DNA of 64,000 bases from Subsaximicrobium wynnwilliamsii (GCF_007997225.1 NZ_VORM01000002.1:186001-250000), one strand, 5' to 3'. Shown: positions 24,561 through 34,668, counted from the stretch's first letter. Program-made: numbers and translations. Notes: generated by a model not told the origin, from the letters alone.

Positions 24561-25733
24561 TTATTCCATGATTTCCTTGATTTCGATAATAAAGGTCAAA
24601 TCGGTATTTGGTTTGATGCCTCTATTGCCTCGCTCGCCATAAGCCAAATGGGATGGCAAATAGAAAAACGCACGGTCACCCACTTTTAGAGTAGCGATGG
24701 CTTCTTTGAATCCAGCGATCATTTGGGCATCAGGAGATACTTCAACGGGCATACCGCCATACATACCAGCATCCATTCGTCTTTGGTCAAAAACGCCGTT
24801 GGCTTCGGCAACTTCAGCGTCATTGCTGTCAAACAACATGCCATCGGTAAAATACCCTTCGTACAAAACGTTTACCGTTTGGCCTTGTTTTGGTTTTGGT
24901 CCCTCGCCTTCTTTGATCATGTACATTTTCAATCCAGATGCCAAGGTTTTGGCCTTAGAATTATAGTCTTCTAGTGTAGGTTTCATCGCTGCGGCAGCCT
25001 CTTTTAATTTTTCCTCGCGCATTTGTCGCTCTTCTTCAGCTTTTAAGCGCTCCAATTCACGAAGTCCTTCTTGCTTTTCCTTAACTTTCGGTAATTCTTC
25101 CTCATAAACTTTAGCTGCTTCAAAGGCTTTGGCATCAGATCCTTTTCTAATGATATTGATCTTGTAAATCACCACATCTTCAATAGGCTTATCACTTTGA
25201 TCGGTTTTAACATTAGAAATCGAATCCAGGACATCAAGACCTTTAACCAATTCGCCAAAAACGGCATGGCGATTATCTAAATTTGGCGTAGGCGATTCTG
25301 TGATAAAAAACTGACTCCCATTAGTTGCTGGTCCTGAGTTTGCCATGGACAGCATACCGGGTTTGTCATGTTTTAAATCTGGATTGAACTCATCTTCAAA
25401 TTTGTAACCGGGATTTCCAGAACCAGTTGCAGTTGGATCGCCACCTTGAATCATAAAATTATCGATGACACGGTGAAAGGTAGTGCTGTCATAAAAGCGT
25501 TTGCCTTTGTGTTTTTCACTTACCATTGGGTGGTTACCTTCGGCCAATGCCACAAAATTAGCCACGGTCACAGGCACTTTTTGATAGAATAACTTAGCGA
25601 GCATTGTGTCTTTGGAGGTCACAATTTCGGCATATAGCCCATCTTCAAGATTTGGGTACTGCTCCTTGCAAGAGGTTAAAGACACCAATAAGCAAAGGCT
25701 TACTATTTTTAATGATTTACTTAATAATTTCAT
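24561..25733 (-). CDS. Cyclophilin-FKBP fusion peptidyl-prolyl isomerase lipoprotein
   Basis: A 390-aa envelope lipoprotein ([10 protein letters not shown]) with two different prolyl isomerase domains. Cyclophilin-type residues lie at about 30-195 ([36 protein letters not shown]), then a charged coiled coil (about 205-250, rich in E, K and R), then an FKBP-type domain (about 265-390: [31 protein letters not shown]). It probably assists folding of outer-membrane and secreted proteins. It lies just upstream of the terminator and downstream of gldI, another FKBP-type lipoprotein, on the same strand. Confidence 0.92.
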   Translation of the reverse strand: MKLLSKSLKIVSLCLLVSLTSCKEQYPNLEDGLYAEIVTSKDTMLAKLFYQKVPVTVANFVALAEGNHPMVSEKHKGKRFYDSTTFHRVIDNFMIQGGDPTATGSGNPGYKFEDEFNPDLKHDKPGMLSMANSGPATNGSQFFITESPTPNLDNRHAVFGELVKGLDVLDSISNVKTDQSDKPIEDVVIYKINIIRKGSDAKAFEAAKVYEEELPKVKEKQEGLRELERLKAEEERQMREEKLKEAAAAMKPTLEDYNSKAKTLASGLKMYMIKEGEGPKPKQGQTVNVLYEGYFTDGMLFDSNDAEVAEANGVFDQRRMDAGMYGGMPVEVSPDAQMIAGFKEAIATLKVGDRAFFYLPSHLAYGERGNRGIKPNTDLTFIIEIKEIME

Positions 25734-25822
25734 TGTTTTTGTTTTGAATTAAATGGTCAATTTAAGCTGCCAAAAGTAGCGTTTTCTGCGGATTTTCAAA
25801 ATCCAATTCAAAAAAGCTTGAT

Positions 25823-26356
25823 TTAATCTTTTTTAATCGCGTTTACAGTCACTTGGGATATGAGCGGGATATTGGTGCCAATGCGTTTTTTATCGCCATA
25901 ATATCCAAATGCTTTTTGTGATGGGAACATAAAAGTTACCGTTTCGCCGGGTTTCATAAGCTTGAGGCCCTCACGAAGTCCTGTAAAAAGTTCTTCCTTG
26001 TCCATTACATAATCTTGGTTACCCAATTCTTCCGAAGCATATATCGTTCTGCCTTTGAGGTCTTTTAGATTGTAGTCGAAGTTGACGAGATCGCCAAAAT
26101 CGGCAGTAATGGTGTCTTTTTCTACCTTGGTATTGTAATGGTACCAAAAGCCAGTGTTGGAAGCGATATAATTGTTCTCTGAATTTTCAGCAATTATTTC
26201 TTCTATGAGTTGCTGCTCCTTGTCATTGAGCTTTTTATTGCGCTCGGCAGATTCCTTTATGAACGAACCCGATTTAACCGACTCTGGCCTACGGGCATCT
26301 GGCGATTTGCAACTTGCGAAAAGTACTAAGAGTATTAGATAAAGTGTTGGTTTCAT
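25823..26356 (-). CDS. gldI: Gliding-motility peptidyl-prolyl isomerase GldI
   Basis: FKBP-type lipoprotein isomerase, 177 aa (LLVLFASCKSPDA). GldI is needed for gliding in Flavobacterium and is thought to help fold components of the gliding/type IX secretion machinery. The FKBP core is visible (GDLVNFDYNLKDLKGRTIY, LREGLKLMKPGETVTFMFPS, GYYGDKKRIGTNIPLI). Its start overlaps the stop of the nrnA-like gene by four bases (ATGA at 26353-26356), so the two are translationally coupled. Presence of gldI agrees with the sorting domain on the M4 peptidase at 29-31 kb. Confidence 0.9.
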   Translation of the reverse strand: MKPTLYLILLVLFASCKSPDARRPESVKSGSFIKESAERNKKLNDKEQQLIEEIIAENSENNYIASNTGFWYHYNTKVEKDTITADFGDLVNFDYNLKDLKGRTIYASEELGNQDYVMDKEELFTGLREGLKLMKPGETVTFMFPSQKAFGYYGDKKRIGTNIPLISQVTVNAIKKD

Positions 26357-27372
26357 TGTGTTTTAAGGTCTTTTTGATAGTGTGGCAAGATACCAATAAA
26401 TTTTTCAATGGTCTCTTTGAGGCTTAAATCACTTTTCCCGCCGGCTGCGTTGGTATGTCCACCACCTTCAAAATAAGTTCTAGCCACATCGTTTACAGAA
26501 AAATCCCCTTTACTTCTTAAGGATATTTTGATGATTTTATCCTGGTGGCTTTCAATGAATATGGCGGCGAAGATCACGCCTTTAACCGATAGCGCATAAT
26601 TGACGAAACCTTCAGTATCTCCTTTTTTAAAGTTGAATGTATTGAGCTCCTCTTGAGTTAAAGTAATATAAGCGGTTTGATATTCTGGGATCACTTTCAA
26701 ATTGCTAAGCGCGCATCCCAATAATTGCATCCTTTCGTAACTATTGGAGTCGTGGATGTTATTATGGATTTCAGAATTACTAATGCCGGTTTCAATAAGC
26801 TTCCCAATGATTTTATGGGTGTTGCTTGAGGTTGATGAAAACCGGAAGGATCCCGTATCGGTCATAATCCCTGTATAAAGACAGCTCGCGATAGCCTTAT
26901 CTATTTTATCCACATCGCCTAACATCTCTATAAAATTAAAGACCATTTCACAGGTGGAAGACATTGTCACATCCGAATACATGAAATCAGCATAATCATC
27001 GGGTTGTTGATGATGGTCTATCATGATTTTTTTTGCTTCGGAAGCTGTAATCACGTTTTCCATGGCACCAATACGACCGAGTGCATTGAAATCTAATGTG
27101 AAAATGATATCGCTTTTTTCGATGTCTTGGTCACAATCCTGTTTTTGACTGTCGTACTTTAAAATGGCGTTCTCACCGGGCATCCATTTTAAAAAGTCTG
27201 GATAGTCATTGGGTGCAATTACCACCGCATGGTGATTGTGAAGTTTTAGGTAATGGCACAGTGCTAATGTGGAGCCAATGGCATCACCATCTGGGTTTTT
27301 ATGAGGTACAATAACAATATGCTTTGGTGTGCTGAGCAGCGATTTTATACTTGAAATAGCGTGTTTATCCAT
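26353..27372 (-). CDS. nrnA: DHH-family bifunctional oligoribonuclease/PAP phosphatase NrnA-like
   Basis: DHH/DHHA1 phosphoesterase, 339 aa, likely to degrade nanoRNA and 3'-phosphoadenosine 5'-phosphate. Motifs: VPHKNPDGDAIGSTLAL (metal ligands), TLDFNALGRIG, IDHHQQPDDYADF (DHH) and the C-terminal GGGHTNAAGG of DHHA1. The start at 27372 (MDKHAISSIK) is preferred; the longer frame to 27432 adds a region that overlaps the divergent promoter area. It is first in the run nrnA-gldI-PPIase and divergent from the PhoD-like gene. RNA turnover next to gldI is a typical flavobacterial arrangement. Confidence 0.9.
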   Translation of the reverse strand: MDKHAISSIKSLLSTPKHIVIVPHKNPDGDAIGSTLALCHYLKLHNHHAVVIAPNDYPDFLKWMPGENAILKYDSQKQDCDQDIEKSDIIFTLDFNALGRIGAMENVITASEAKKIMIDHHQQPDDYADFMYSDVTMSSTCEMVFNFIEMLGDVDKIDKAIASCLYTGIMTDTGSFRFSSTSSNTHKIIGKLIETGISNSEIHNNIHDSNSYERMQLLGCALSNLKVIPEYQTAYITLTQEELNTFNFKKGDTEGFVNYALSVKGVIFAAIFIESHQDKIIKISLRSKGDFSVNDVARTYFEGGGHTNAAGGKSDLSLKETIEKFIGILPHYQKDLKTQ

Positions 27373-27450
27373 AGGGAGCGAAGTTACAATTTTATAACAT
27401 AAAGTGTTAATGCTTATTGTTACTTTTGCCAAAACATTAACGCTCTTGTT

Positions 27451-28473
27451 ATGATACGATACTGTTCTATTTTTCTGCTTTTTTTAAGTATTTATGCCTG
27501 TAAAACTCGAGATAACATCTCAAAAAGTGAATCTGAGGATTTGGTTATCGCTTTCGGCTCCTGCAATAAACAGTATGAGCCTAACCTGCTTTGGGACGAC
27601 GTTTTGAGCAACAAGCCGAAAGTTTGGGTTTGGGGAGGCGATGTGGTTTATTCAGATACTGAGGATATGGCGGTACTTGAGAAAAGTTATACGATGCAGC
27701 ATAGTCAAGAGGCTTATCAATTGGCTGAAAGTGAAATGAGGATCTTGGGTACTTGGGATGATCACGACTACGGAAAAAATGATGCTGGTGCAGGATATCC
27801 CAAGAAAAACGAAAGCCAGCAATTGTTCCTTGATTTTTTGAATGTGCCTAAAACCGATGCACGCCGTGACCGAGAAGGTGTGTACCACTCAGAATTGATC
27901 ACCACTCCAAAAGGCAGTGTCAAACTCATTATTTTGGACACACGTTTTTTTAGAACGGCCTTGACCGACGCCAATGTTAAAGGCAAACGCTATGTGCCAA
28001 ATACGTATGGCGAGGGTACGGTTCTGGGCGAGCAACAATGGCAATGGCTTCAAAAAGAACTCGAAAATTCTTTGGCAGATTTCAATGTTATCGTGAGTAG
28101 TATTCAGTTTTTATCTTCAGAACACGGCTTTGAAACCTGGGGTAATTTTCCACATGAGGTCGATAAGATGCTAAAAACCATAGTGGCGTCTAAGGCAAAA
28201 AATGTATTGCTAACCTCTGGTGATCGCCATATTTCAGAATTTTCCAAAAGGACTGTCAAGGGTTTGTCTTATCCAATCATAGATTTCACATCCAGTGGTT
28301 TGACGCACGCTTATTCCAGTTTTGATGGTGAGCCTAACAGGTTTCGTTCAGGAAAAGTGGTTAGTGAGATTAGTTTTGGGGTCTTAAAATTCAACTTCAG
28401 CAGCAAAACTGTGACCATGCAAATGCGAGGTGATGGCAACACCCTTCAGCAAGAGCTAATTCAAAGGTATTAA
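27451..28473 (+). CDS. PhoD-like phosphatase lipoprotein
   Basis: Secreted calcineurin-like phosphatase of the PhoD type, 340 aa, with a lipobox (LFLSIYACKTR). Metal motifs visible: AFGSCNKQYEP, VWVWGGDVVYSD (GDxxY), GTWDDHDYGKNDAG (the DDHDYGxND signature of PhoD-like phosphatases), LTSGDRHISEF. It probably hydrolyses phosphodiesters or phosphomonoesters outside the cytoplasm and needs Ca/Fe in the best-known homologues. TACTTTTG at 27421-27428 is a good -7 element. Divergent from nrnA; ndk follows 53 bases downstream with its own promoter. Confidence 0.9.
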   Translation: MIRYCSIFLLFLSIYACKTRDNISKSESEDLVIAFGSCNKQYEPNLLWDDVLSNKPKVWVWGGDVVYSDTEDMAVLEKSYTMQHSQEAYQLAESEMRILGTWDDHDYGKNDAGAGYPKKNESQQLFLDFLNVPKTDARRDREGVYHSELITTPKGSVKLIILDTRFFRTALTDANVKGKRYVPNTYGEGTVLGEQQWQWLQKELENSLADFNVIVSSIQFLSSEHGFETWGNFPHEVDKMLKTIVASKAKNVLLTSGDRHISEFSKRTVKGLSYPIIDFTSSGLTHAYSSFDGEPNRFRSGKVVSEISFGVLKFNFSSKTVTMQMRGDGNTLQQELIQRY

Positions 28474-28474
28474 A

Positions 28475-28505
28475 CTTGCATTTCAATATAAATGGCTTAA
28501 TTTTG
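28475..28505 (+). promoter_or_regulatory. ndk promoter (CTTG-N19-TAATTTTG)
   Basis: CTTG at 28475-28478 and TAATTTTG at 28498-28505 are separated by 19 bases, close to the Bacteroidota TTTG/TAnnTTTG consensus. The -7 box ends 21 bases before the ndk start codon. Confidence 0.55.
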
Positions 28506-28526
28506 CACAAATTTTAAAAGAATAAA

Positions 28527-28946
28527 ATGGCAACGAATAGAACGTTTACAATGTTAAAACCAGATTCTGTTGAAAAAGGGAATGTTGGTGCAATTTTAGA
28601 AAAAATCACTGCTTCTGGTTTTAGAATCGTGGCAATGAAATTAACCCACATGACTCTAAGGGACGCGCAAGAATTCTATGCAATCCATAAGGAACGTCCG
28701 TTTTTTGGGGAATTGGTTGAATATATGACCAGAGGTCCAATCGTGGCTGCAATTTTGGAAAAAGAAAATGCAGTAGATGATTTTAGAGCCTTGATTGGCG
28801 CAACAAATCCTGAGGATGCAGCTGAAGGTACCATTAGAAAACTGTATGCAGCCTCCATAGGTGAGAATGCTGTACATGGCAGTGATAGCAACGAAAATGC
28901 AGCTATTGAGAGTGCTTTCCATTTTTCTGGAAGAGAGCAATTCTAA
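28527..28946 (+). CDS. ndk: Nucleoside diphosphate kinase
   Basis: Transfers the gamma phosphate of ATP to nucleoside diphosphates. The 139-aa protein begins [19 protein letters not shown], with KPD near the start, [20 protein letters not shown] in the centre and the catalytic-histidine motif [15 protein letters not shown]. Full length and all conserved positions are intact. A promoter precedes it and a terminator follows at 28974, so it is transcribed alone. Confidence 0.97.
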   Translation: MATNRTFTMLKPDSVEKGNVGAILEKITASGFRIVAMKLTHMTLRDAQEFYAIHKERPFFGELVEYMTRGPIVAAILEKENAVDDFRALIGATNPEDAAEGTIRKLYAASIGENAVHGSDSNENAAIESAFHFSGREQF

Positions 28947-28973
28947 AAAGCAATACCTATTTATACTTCTTAG

Positions 28974-29006
28974 GAGCCTGTGACTATTTTGTCTCAGGCT
29001 CTTTTT
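28974..29006 (+). terminator. ndk terminator
   Basis: GAGCCTG (28974-28980) pairs with CAGGCTC (28995-29001), with further pairs inside (GAC with GTC), followed by TTTTT. Confidence 0.85.
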
Positions 29007-29127
29007 ATTAAAACACCTGTCTCATATAGCTCTTGAAAGTTGTGGTTGCTTTTTGCGACCTAGGTTGAACAATGCAGTGGCTTTCATACACATTAAATTA
29101 TCCTTAAATTTTGAAAAAAAACGCTTA

Positions 29128-31686
29128 ATGAAAAAAATTGCCTTACTATTTTGCTGTTTCCTTGTCATCAACTTCGCTTCCTTTGGACAAAATGGAAACA
29201 AAACCATCCAGAAATTAAAATCGGAGACTAAAGCCCAAGTCACAATCAACCCCTCAAATGGGATTGTGGAATTCATAAAGTTTCCTGCGCAACAGCCATT
29301 CGCTTTGAAAGGGAATACCCTTCAGCAAAAAGCCTTTACTTTTTTAGATGCCTTCGCCGACCTCTACGCGATTGAGAATTCTGAGCTGCAATTTACAAGT
29401 CAAGAGATCAAAACAGATAACTACGGTTTCAAGCAATTGATATTAAAACAAGTGCATGAAGGAGTACCTGTTTATGATGGTCAATTGCGTTTCCACTTCG
29501 ACAAGAATCTCAAATTGACTGCAATAAATGGCACAGTGATTCCTAACATCAAAACAGAGGCTACTGCGGTTTTGAGCAGCTCGGCGGCGGGGCAAATTGC
29601 GGTTCAGCTCGTTGAGAAGCAGCAAATCAATTATTCAAAACAAGCGCTGGAAATCTTCGATACCAAACGCTATATCTTCCCAAAGGGTTTGGCTCAAGGC
29701 TATGTTGGCAACACCTATTTGGTGTATGAAGTGGAGATTCGCAACAATGCCGATGTAAGGGAGTTTTTGTATATCGATGCGAACACCGGTAAATTGGTAG
29801 AACAGTTTACAGGCATAGCGCACGCGCTCAACAGGCAGGTTTACGAAGAAAATTACAGTAACCTAGTATGGCAGGAAGGAGATGCATTGCCTGGCGATTT
29901 GGATATTTTTCAACAAACTGAAGTGCTGGCCTCTGGTCACATGTATCATCTTTTTAATAATGCGTTTAATTATGACTCTTATGATGGCGCAGGCCGCACC
30001 ATGCGCACCATCAATAATAATCCAAATATCGATTGCCCCAATGCGAGTTGGAATGGCGTTACTGCAAATTACTGCACCGGCACTGCCTCAGATGATGTGG
30101 TTGCTCATGAATGGGGACATGCATACACCCAATTTACCAGTAATTTGATTTACGCGTACCAAGCTGGTGCCATCAATGAGTCTTACTCTGATATTTGGGG
30201 TGAAACCGTGGATCTTTTGAATAATTATAGCGATGATCTTGAAGATTTAAGTGTGCGTACATTTTGCAACAGTTCAGATCGCTGGCGAATAGGTGAAGAC
30301 GCTTCGGCCTTTGGAGCTCCCATTCGTGATATGTGGAATCCTAATTGCAATAACGATCCAGGCAAAGTTTCCGATTTACAGTACAGATGTGGTGAGGGCG
30401 ACTCTGGAGGCGTACATTCCAACTCAGGTGTGCCAAATCACGCGTATGTGCTTTTGGTGGATGGAGGCAGCTATAATGGCCAAATTATTGAAGCGCTCGG
30501 CTTTACTAAAGCGGCCCACGTTTTTTGGCGTGCCCAAAGTAGCTATTTAACTGCAACCAGTGATTTTGTTAATTTGGCAGATGCTTTAGAAGCCTCAGCA
30601 ACCGATTTAATAGGAATAAATTTAAAAGGCTTATCTGTGACAGATGTTGATGCGGGTTTATCGGGTCAATCCATTAGCGCCAACGACCTGCTCCAGGTGG
30701 TCAAAGCCATGCTGGCGGTTGAGATGCGGCTGGATCCTGAGGCTTGTGAATACCAGCCACTTTTGGCAGATTCGGAAGCGCTTTGTAACGCAGCCACGAC
30801 TGGCCGGGTCTTTTTTGAAGATTGGGAAACTGGGACAGAAGGTTGGAATTTTGAAGAATTGCCGGAAAATGCGGAGACTTGGAATACCCGTTTTTGGACG
30901 GTTGAAGGAAATCTGCCAGACGGAAAGCCGGGCCAGGCCGTATTTGCCGAAGCCGGTCTCATTGGTGATTGTGTCAATGATTTCGAAAACGGAATCATGC
31001 GATTGGAGAGTCCGGTCATTAATTTACCAAATATAGAGTCCGGTAATTTTGACCTGTCTTTTGATCATTATTTGGCTACCGAAGCCAATTGGGACGGTGG
31101 TAATTTGAAATACAAACTAAATGGCGGACTTTGGGCCATTGTGCCAAGTGAGGCGTTCACTGTGAATCCGTATAACGGAGTGCTCAACACTGCAGCTGCA
31201 GGTAACGATAACCCGATGGAAGGTCAAGCAGCCTTTAATGGCACCGATGGAGGTTCGCTCCTGGGAAGCTGGGGTACCAGTGTGATTGACTTATCTGTTT
31301 TAAATGCAAGCGCCAATGATACCGTCCAGTTTAGATGGGAGATGGGTACCGATGGCTGCAACGGGAGAATAGGGTGGTTTGTTGATAATATTGCGGTTTA
31401 CAATTGTTCTGCGGAAACTTTATCGGTTTCAAGCTCAACTTTGCAAAACGAGATTCAAGTGTATCCGAATCCTTCAAACGGGTTGTTCAAACTGAAGAAG
31501 ATGAATAACATCAGCTTGCTCAAGGCATCCGTTTACGATATCAACGGTAGATTGATACAGCAGGTAAATTTATCTGAAATGACTACAGAGGCTTCCATAG
31601 ATATGACTAATGCCAGTACTGGAATGTATTTCATGAAAGTACAGAGTGCCTCAGCAGAAGCAACTTTTAAATTGATCAAGCAGTAA
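29128..31686 (+). CDS. Secreted M4 (thermolysin-type) metallopeptidase with type IX sorting domain
   Basis: An 852-aa exported zinc protease. The start at 29128 (MKKIALLFCC) yields a signal peptide ending in NFASFGQ. An FTP/PepSY-type propeptide covers about 40-240. The catalytic domain has HEWGH (residues 327-331), the downstream NESYSDIWGE with the third ligand Glu, and GVHSNSGVPNHAY with the active-site His. A jelly-roll-like module (DWETGTEGWNFEELPE...) follows, and the last about 80 residues (VYPNPSNGLFKLKK, VYDINGRLIQQVNL, STGMYFMKV) are a type A Por sorting domain for type IX secretion. The mature protease is probably released or surface-bound. Confidence 0.93.
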   Translation: MKKIALLFCCFLVINFASFGQNGNKTIQKLKSETKAQVTINPSNGIVEFIKFPAQQPFALKGNTLQQKAFTFLDAFADLYAIENSELQFTSQEIKTDNYGFKQLILKQVHEGVPVYDGQLRFHFDKNLKLTAINGTVIPNIKTEATAVLSSSAAGQIAVQLVEKQQINYSKQALEIFDTKRYIFPKGLAQGYVGNTYLVYEVEIRNNADVREFLYIDANTGKLVEQFTGIAHALNRQVYEENYSNLVWQEGDALPGDLDIFQQTEVLASGHMYHLFNNAFNYDSYDGAGRTMRTINNNPNIDCPNASWNGVTANYCTGTASDDVVAHEWGHAYTQFTSNLIYAYQAGAINESYSDIWGETVDLLNNYSDDLEDLSVRTFCNSSDRWRIGEDASAFGAPIRDMWNPNCNNDPGKVSDLQYRCGEGDSGGVHSNSGVPNHAYVLLVDGGSYNGQIIEALGFTKAAHVFWRAQSSYLTATSDFVNLADALEASATDLIGINLKGLSVTDVDAGLSGQSISANDLLQVVKAMLAVEMRLDPEACEYQPLLADSEALCNAATTGRVFFEDWETGTEGWNFEELPENAETWNTRFWTVEGNLPDGKPGQAVFAEAGLIGDCVNDFENGIMRLESPVINLPNIESGNFDLSFDHYLATEANWDGGNLKYKLNGGLWAIVPSEAFTVNPYNGVLNTAAAGNDNPMEGQAAFNGTDGGSLLGSWGTSVIDLSVLNASANDTVQFRWEMGTDGCNGRIGWFVDNIAVYNCSAETLSVSSSTLQNEIQVYPNPSNGLFKLKKMNNISLLKASVYDINGRLIQQVNLSEMTTEASIDMTNASTGMYFMKVQSASAEATFKLIKQ

Positions 31687-31731
31687 AATTAGATCTGAAA
31701 ACTGATTTCATAGTGTTCTATTAAATAAAAT

Positions 31732-31762
31732 AAGCGCAGCCCTAAAGGTTGCGCTTTTTTTA
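31732..31762 (+). terminator. Terminator of the M4 peptidase gene
   Basis: AAGCGCA(G)CC and GG(T)TGCGCTT form a hairpin with loop CTAAA, followed by a run of T residues. Confidence 0.88.
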
Positions 31763-31906
31763 ATGCTTTAAATGAGGATAAAAATGGCGGGCGTTTAACA
31801 CGGCAGCTCAATTAATATCTATGATCTTTAGAACGTTATATTTTAGGCTGGTCATATTGAAGTCCACTAAAGCACGCTGTGCGTACTGAGTTTACGGTAG
31901 CATAAC

Positions 31907-32257
31907 TTAGTTTCTTATCAAAACCGCACATTGCTTCCCTAAAATCGCCGCAACACCAGCAGCGAGACCGCCAATAAGCCCTGTAACCAAAATCAACAGA
32001 TAAGGATTTCCATCTAAAGGTAACAAAACGGCTATTTTTTTTGCCATTATAAAGTCATGGCCACTGCTCAACCAAAAACAATACACGCTCCATAACAATA
32101 AGATCGCCAAAAACGGGACCAAAAATACTGCAGAACGTTTCAAGCTAAAAAACAAGGCAGTAACAAAACCTGCCACCATAATAGACCACCAAGGCAAAAA
32201 TTGGGATAGTATTAGTGCCACAATAATGGTCACTATAAAATTGATTGCATTTTTCAT
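31907..32257 (-). CDS. Small integral membrane protein
   Basis: A 116-aa protein with about four hydrophobic helices (ATG at 32257, MKNAINFIVTIIVALILSQF). I do not recognise a named family. The start overlaps the stop of the penicillin acylase gene by four bases (ATGA), which indicates translational coupling; the longer frame from 32350 would lie inside the acylase gene. The C-terminal GLIGGLAAGVAAILGKQ stretch is glycine/alanine-rich. It may help insert, protect or regulate the acylase, but this is inferred only from position. Confidence 0.75.
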   Translation of the reverse strand: MKNAINFIVTIIVALILSQFLPWWSIMVAGFVTALFFSLKRSAVFLVPFLAILLLWSVYCFWLSSGHDFIMAKKIAVLLPLDGNPYLLILVTGLIGGLAAGVAAILGKQCAVLIRN

Positions 32258-34668
32258 TGTTTTGGTGTTAAGGTTTGTGTTGCCATAATTTGGGAATTGG
32301 TTGTATTGTCTTGCATAAACAAGAGCTCGTGGTAGTTGCCTGCTGCCCAATCGTCAATAAAATTATCGTAATACTTGCTGCCAGGATTCCCCGATTGGCC
32401 TCCAGGATAAATACCCAAGGCTCTTGGCGGCGTACTCATTTCAACAATCATGCGCCATGAGGGGCCGTGGTTTTTAGAGGCTGCATTAACGGTGTTGTAA
32501 TCGCCGCCAATGGGGATGTCAAATCGCGAAAAGGCTGGCAAGGCTTGTAGTAAATGCCCAGTAAACGTGCCTTTATACTCGCTCCAGTTATAATTGCCAT
32601 TTTTGGCTTTCCAGTCTAATAATTCTTTGGCGCTTGCTTTGAATGTGATTAAAAACAGGTCTTTTGCCGTTTCCGTTTCAGGCGTGCTCACGATATCCAT
32701 AAATTGATCTTCGGGATTGTTCTTGAGCAAATAAATGGTTTGATAGATAAACGGTGTATCCAATGCTAAATCGTCGTTCTCAAACTCATCCCATACTTGG
32801 TCGTAAAGTTTTTCCCACCATAAATCCCAGATACTCGGCGCCAGTTGATCAATTTCGCTGTAGAAATCCCAAGCTTTGATTTGATTATAGATTTCTTTTT
32901 CTTCGGAAGTCAGCCCAGTTACATCCATGTGTTCAAATATATTTGGTAATAACTCTGAAGCTTTTAGATTGAAATTATTGTTTTGCAGACTCTTAAAATC
33001 TTCCACAGAGATCTTTTCCTTGTTTCTGAAAAAATCGTTGATAACCCGGTTTCTGTAGGTTTCATAGCCATCGTTGAATACATAAAACGGATACGTTTCA
33101 TCTACAGGATGTTGATTGGCAGAACTGATAAAGCCGCGTTCTGGATTTTTGACGTGTGCATTGAATTGCTGCGGGATAAAGCTTTGCCATTCATTTTCTG
33201 GGTTGCTGCCATCCATTAAAAATTTGCCTTGGCCTTTCCATTTATTGGGAAACAAGCCCTGGATCCAAAGTGCCACATCGCCGCTGGTAGATGCAAATGC
33301 AAAATTCTGGGCAGGAGCGGTGTAATTTTTAAGGGCATTTTCATAATCTTCGTAGGTTTTGGCTTTATTCAGTTGTAAAAAAGGCAACTGATTATTACCG
33401 CCAATATGGCCAGTCCATTTCATGGCATAGCCTATTTTTTCGCCATTTCCCTTGAAGTTTTTGTCATAGGTTACAGGGCCGTAATGTGTATAAATCACGG
33501 AGTCCTGGAGGGTTTCGGCACCGTTGATCTTTATGTTTTCAACGCGTACTCTTGTGTTTTTCCAGCCATTACCATATTTGTACTGCTGCCTTGAGGCATC
33601 CTTGAATTCAATTTTATACCAATCCAGCACATCACGTGTGGCATTGGTAACACCCCAAGAAATGTGATTGTTGAAACCTGAAATCACACCCAAAGCACCG
33701 GGAAGTGTGGCGCCCATTGCATTGTGTTCTGGGGTTTGCAATTGCATCACAAACCAGATGGAAGGCAAATTGAGCCCTAAATGTGGATCGTTTGCTAAAA
33801 TGGCATTTCCGCTAGCCGATTTTTCCGCAGCAACTGCCCAGTTGTTACTGCCGTTATTGGGGTGTGGTTTGTCTATGGTTTCGCTAATTGAATCGCGAGG
33901 AATTTTGTGTTCTGGCGTGGCGGTAATTTCAGTGGTGATGAAATCCCAATTGGTGTCTTCCGGAATGACAGGATCTAATTCACCATAAAAATCTGGGAAT
34001 AAAAGGTCAAAACGCTCTTTTCCGAAGAGGTGCAATGCATTGGTGTATTCGAGATCAGAATCCCCGCCAGCCAGCATTTTGGTCATGTACATGAGCAGTA
34101 GTGCCGTTTTTTCACTGCTCCATAATTCGGGCTTATAATCCAATAGCTTGTATTCAACAGGGAGGTCATTTGTATCCAATTGATTGATGTAAGAGTTTAC
34201 GCCATCCCGATAGGCCTCCATGAATTTGTAGGTTTCGGGATCTTCCTTCATTTTAATCAGCGCATTTTCAGCGCCAAAAATCATGCCTCGTCGGCGCTGT
34301 TGTTGGTCATACTCCAAGGCTTTTTCTCCAATGATTTCTGAGAGTCGTCCTGCAGCGGCAAAGGTTTGAAATTCCATTTGCCACAAGCGATGCTTGGCAG
34401 TGATATAGCCTTGCGCCCGATACAGATCGCTGTCGTTTTGGGCAAAAATATGCGGTATCAAGATGGAGTCGTAGTGCACGGTAACCACATCCAGAAGTCC
34501 GTCGATGCTGAGGTTTCCAGTGATTATTTCTTCGGAATCATTTTGCCAGACCCCACTAACCGGGTTAAGAAATTTGCCCATGGGCGGAATGCTTCCTAAT
34601 TTGGTATTGAGCACAAAAAATACGAGAACAGTAAGAATTAGGGCAATGCCCAATTTGAAAAAGCGCAT
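32254..34668 (-). CDS. Penicillin acylase family (Ntn) hydrolase
   Basis: An 804-aa precursor of the S45 N-terminal-nucleophile family, which hydrolyses amide bonds of acylated compounds such as beta-lactams or N-acyl homoserine lactones. A single N-terminal membrane segment (ALILTVLVFFVLNT) anchors or exports it. The autocleavage site is Gly273-Ser274 in NNGSNNWAVA, with Ser274 becoming the catalytic N-terminus of the beta chain. Downstream NDPHLGLNLPSIWF and the calcium-site region are intact. The alpha chain would be about 250 residues and the beta chain about 530. Natural substrate unknown; quorum-signal degradation is a reasonable possibility. Confidence 0.92.
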   Translation of the reverse strand: MRFFKLGIALILTVLVFFVLNTKLGSIPPMGKFLNPVSGVWQNDSEEIITGNLSIDGLLDVVTVHYDSILIPHIFAQNDSDLYRAQGYITAKHRLWQMEFQTFAAAGRLSEIIGEKALEYDQQQRRRGMIFGAENALIKMKEDPETYKFMEAYRDGVNSYINQLDTNDLPVEYKLLDYKPELWSSEKTALLLMYMTKMLAGGDSDLEYTNALHLFGKERFDLLFPDFYGELDPVIPEDTNWDFITTEITATPEHKIPRDSISETIDKPHPNNGSNNWAVAAEKSASGNAILANDPHLGLNLPSIWFVMQLQTPEHNAMGATLPGALGVISGFNNHISWGVTNATRDVLDWYKIEFKDASRQQYKYGNGWKNTRVRVENIKINGAETLQDSVIYTHYGPVTYDKNFKGNGEKIGYAMKWTGHIGGNNQLPFLQLNKAKTYEDYENALKNYTAPAQNFAFASTSGDVALWIQGLFPNKWKGQGKFLMDGSNPENEWQSFIPQQFNAHVKNPERGFISSANQHPVDETYPFYVFNDGYETYRNRVINDFFRNKEKISVEDFKSLQNNNFNLKASELLPNIFEHMDVTGLTSEEKEIYNQIKAWDFYSEIDQLAPSIWDLWWEKLYDQVWDEFENDDLALDTPFIYQTIYLLKNNPEDQFMDIVSTPETETAKDLFLITFKASAKELLDWKAKNGNYNWSEYKGTFTGHLLQALPAFSRFDIPIGGDYNTVNAASKNHGPSWRMIVEMSTPPRALGIYPGGQSGNPGSKYYDNFIDDWAAGNYHELLFMQDNTTNSQIMATQTLTPKQ

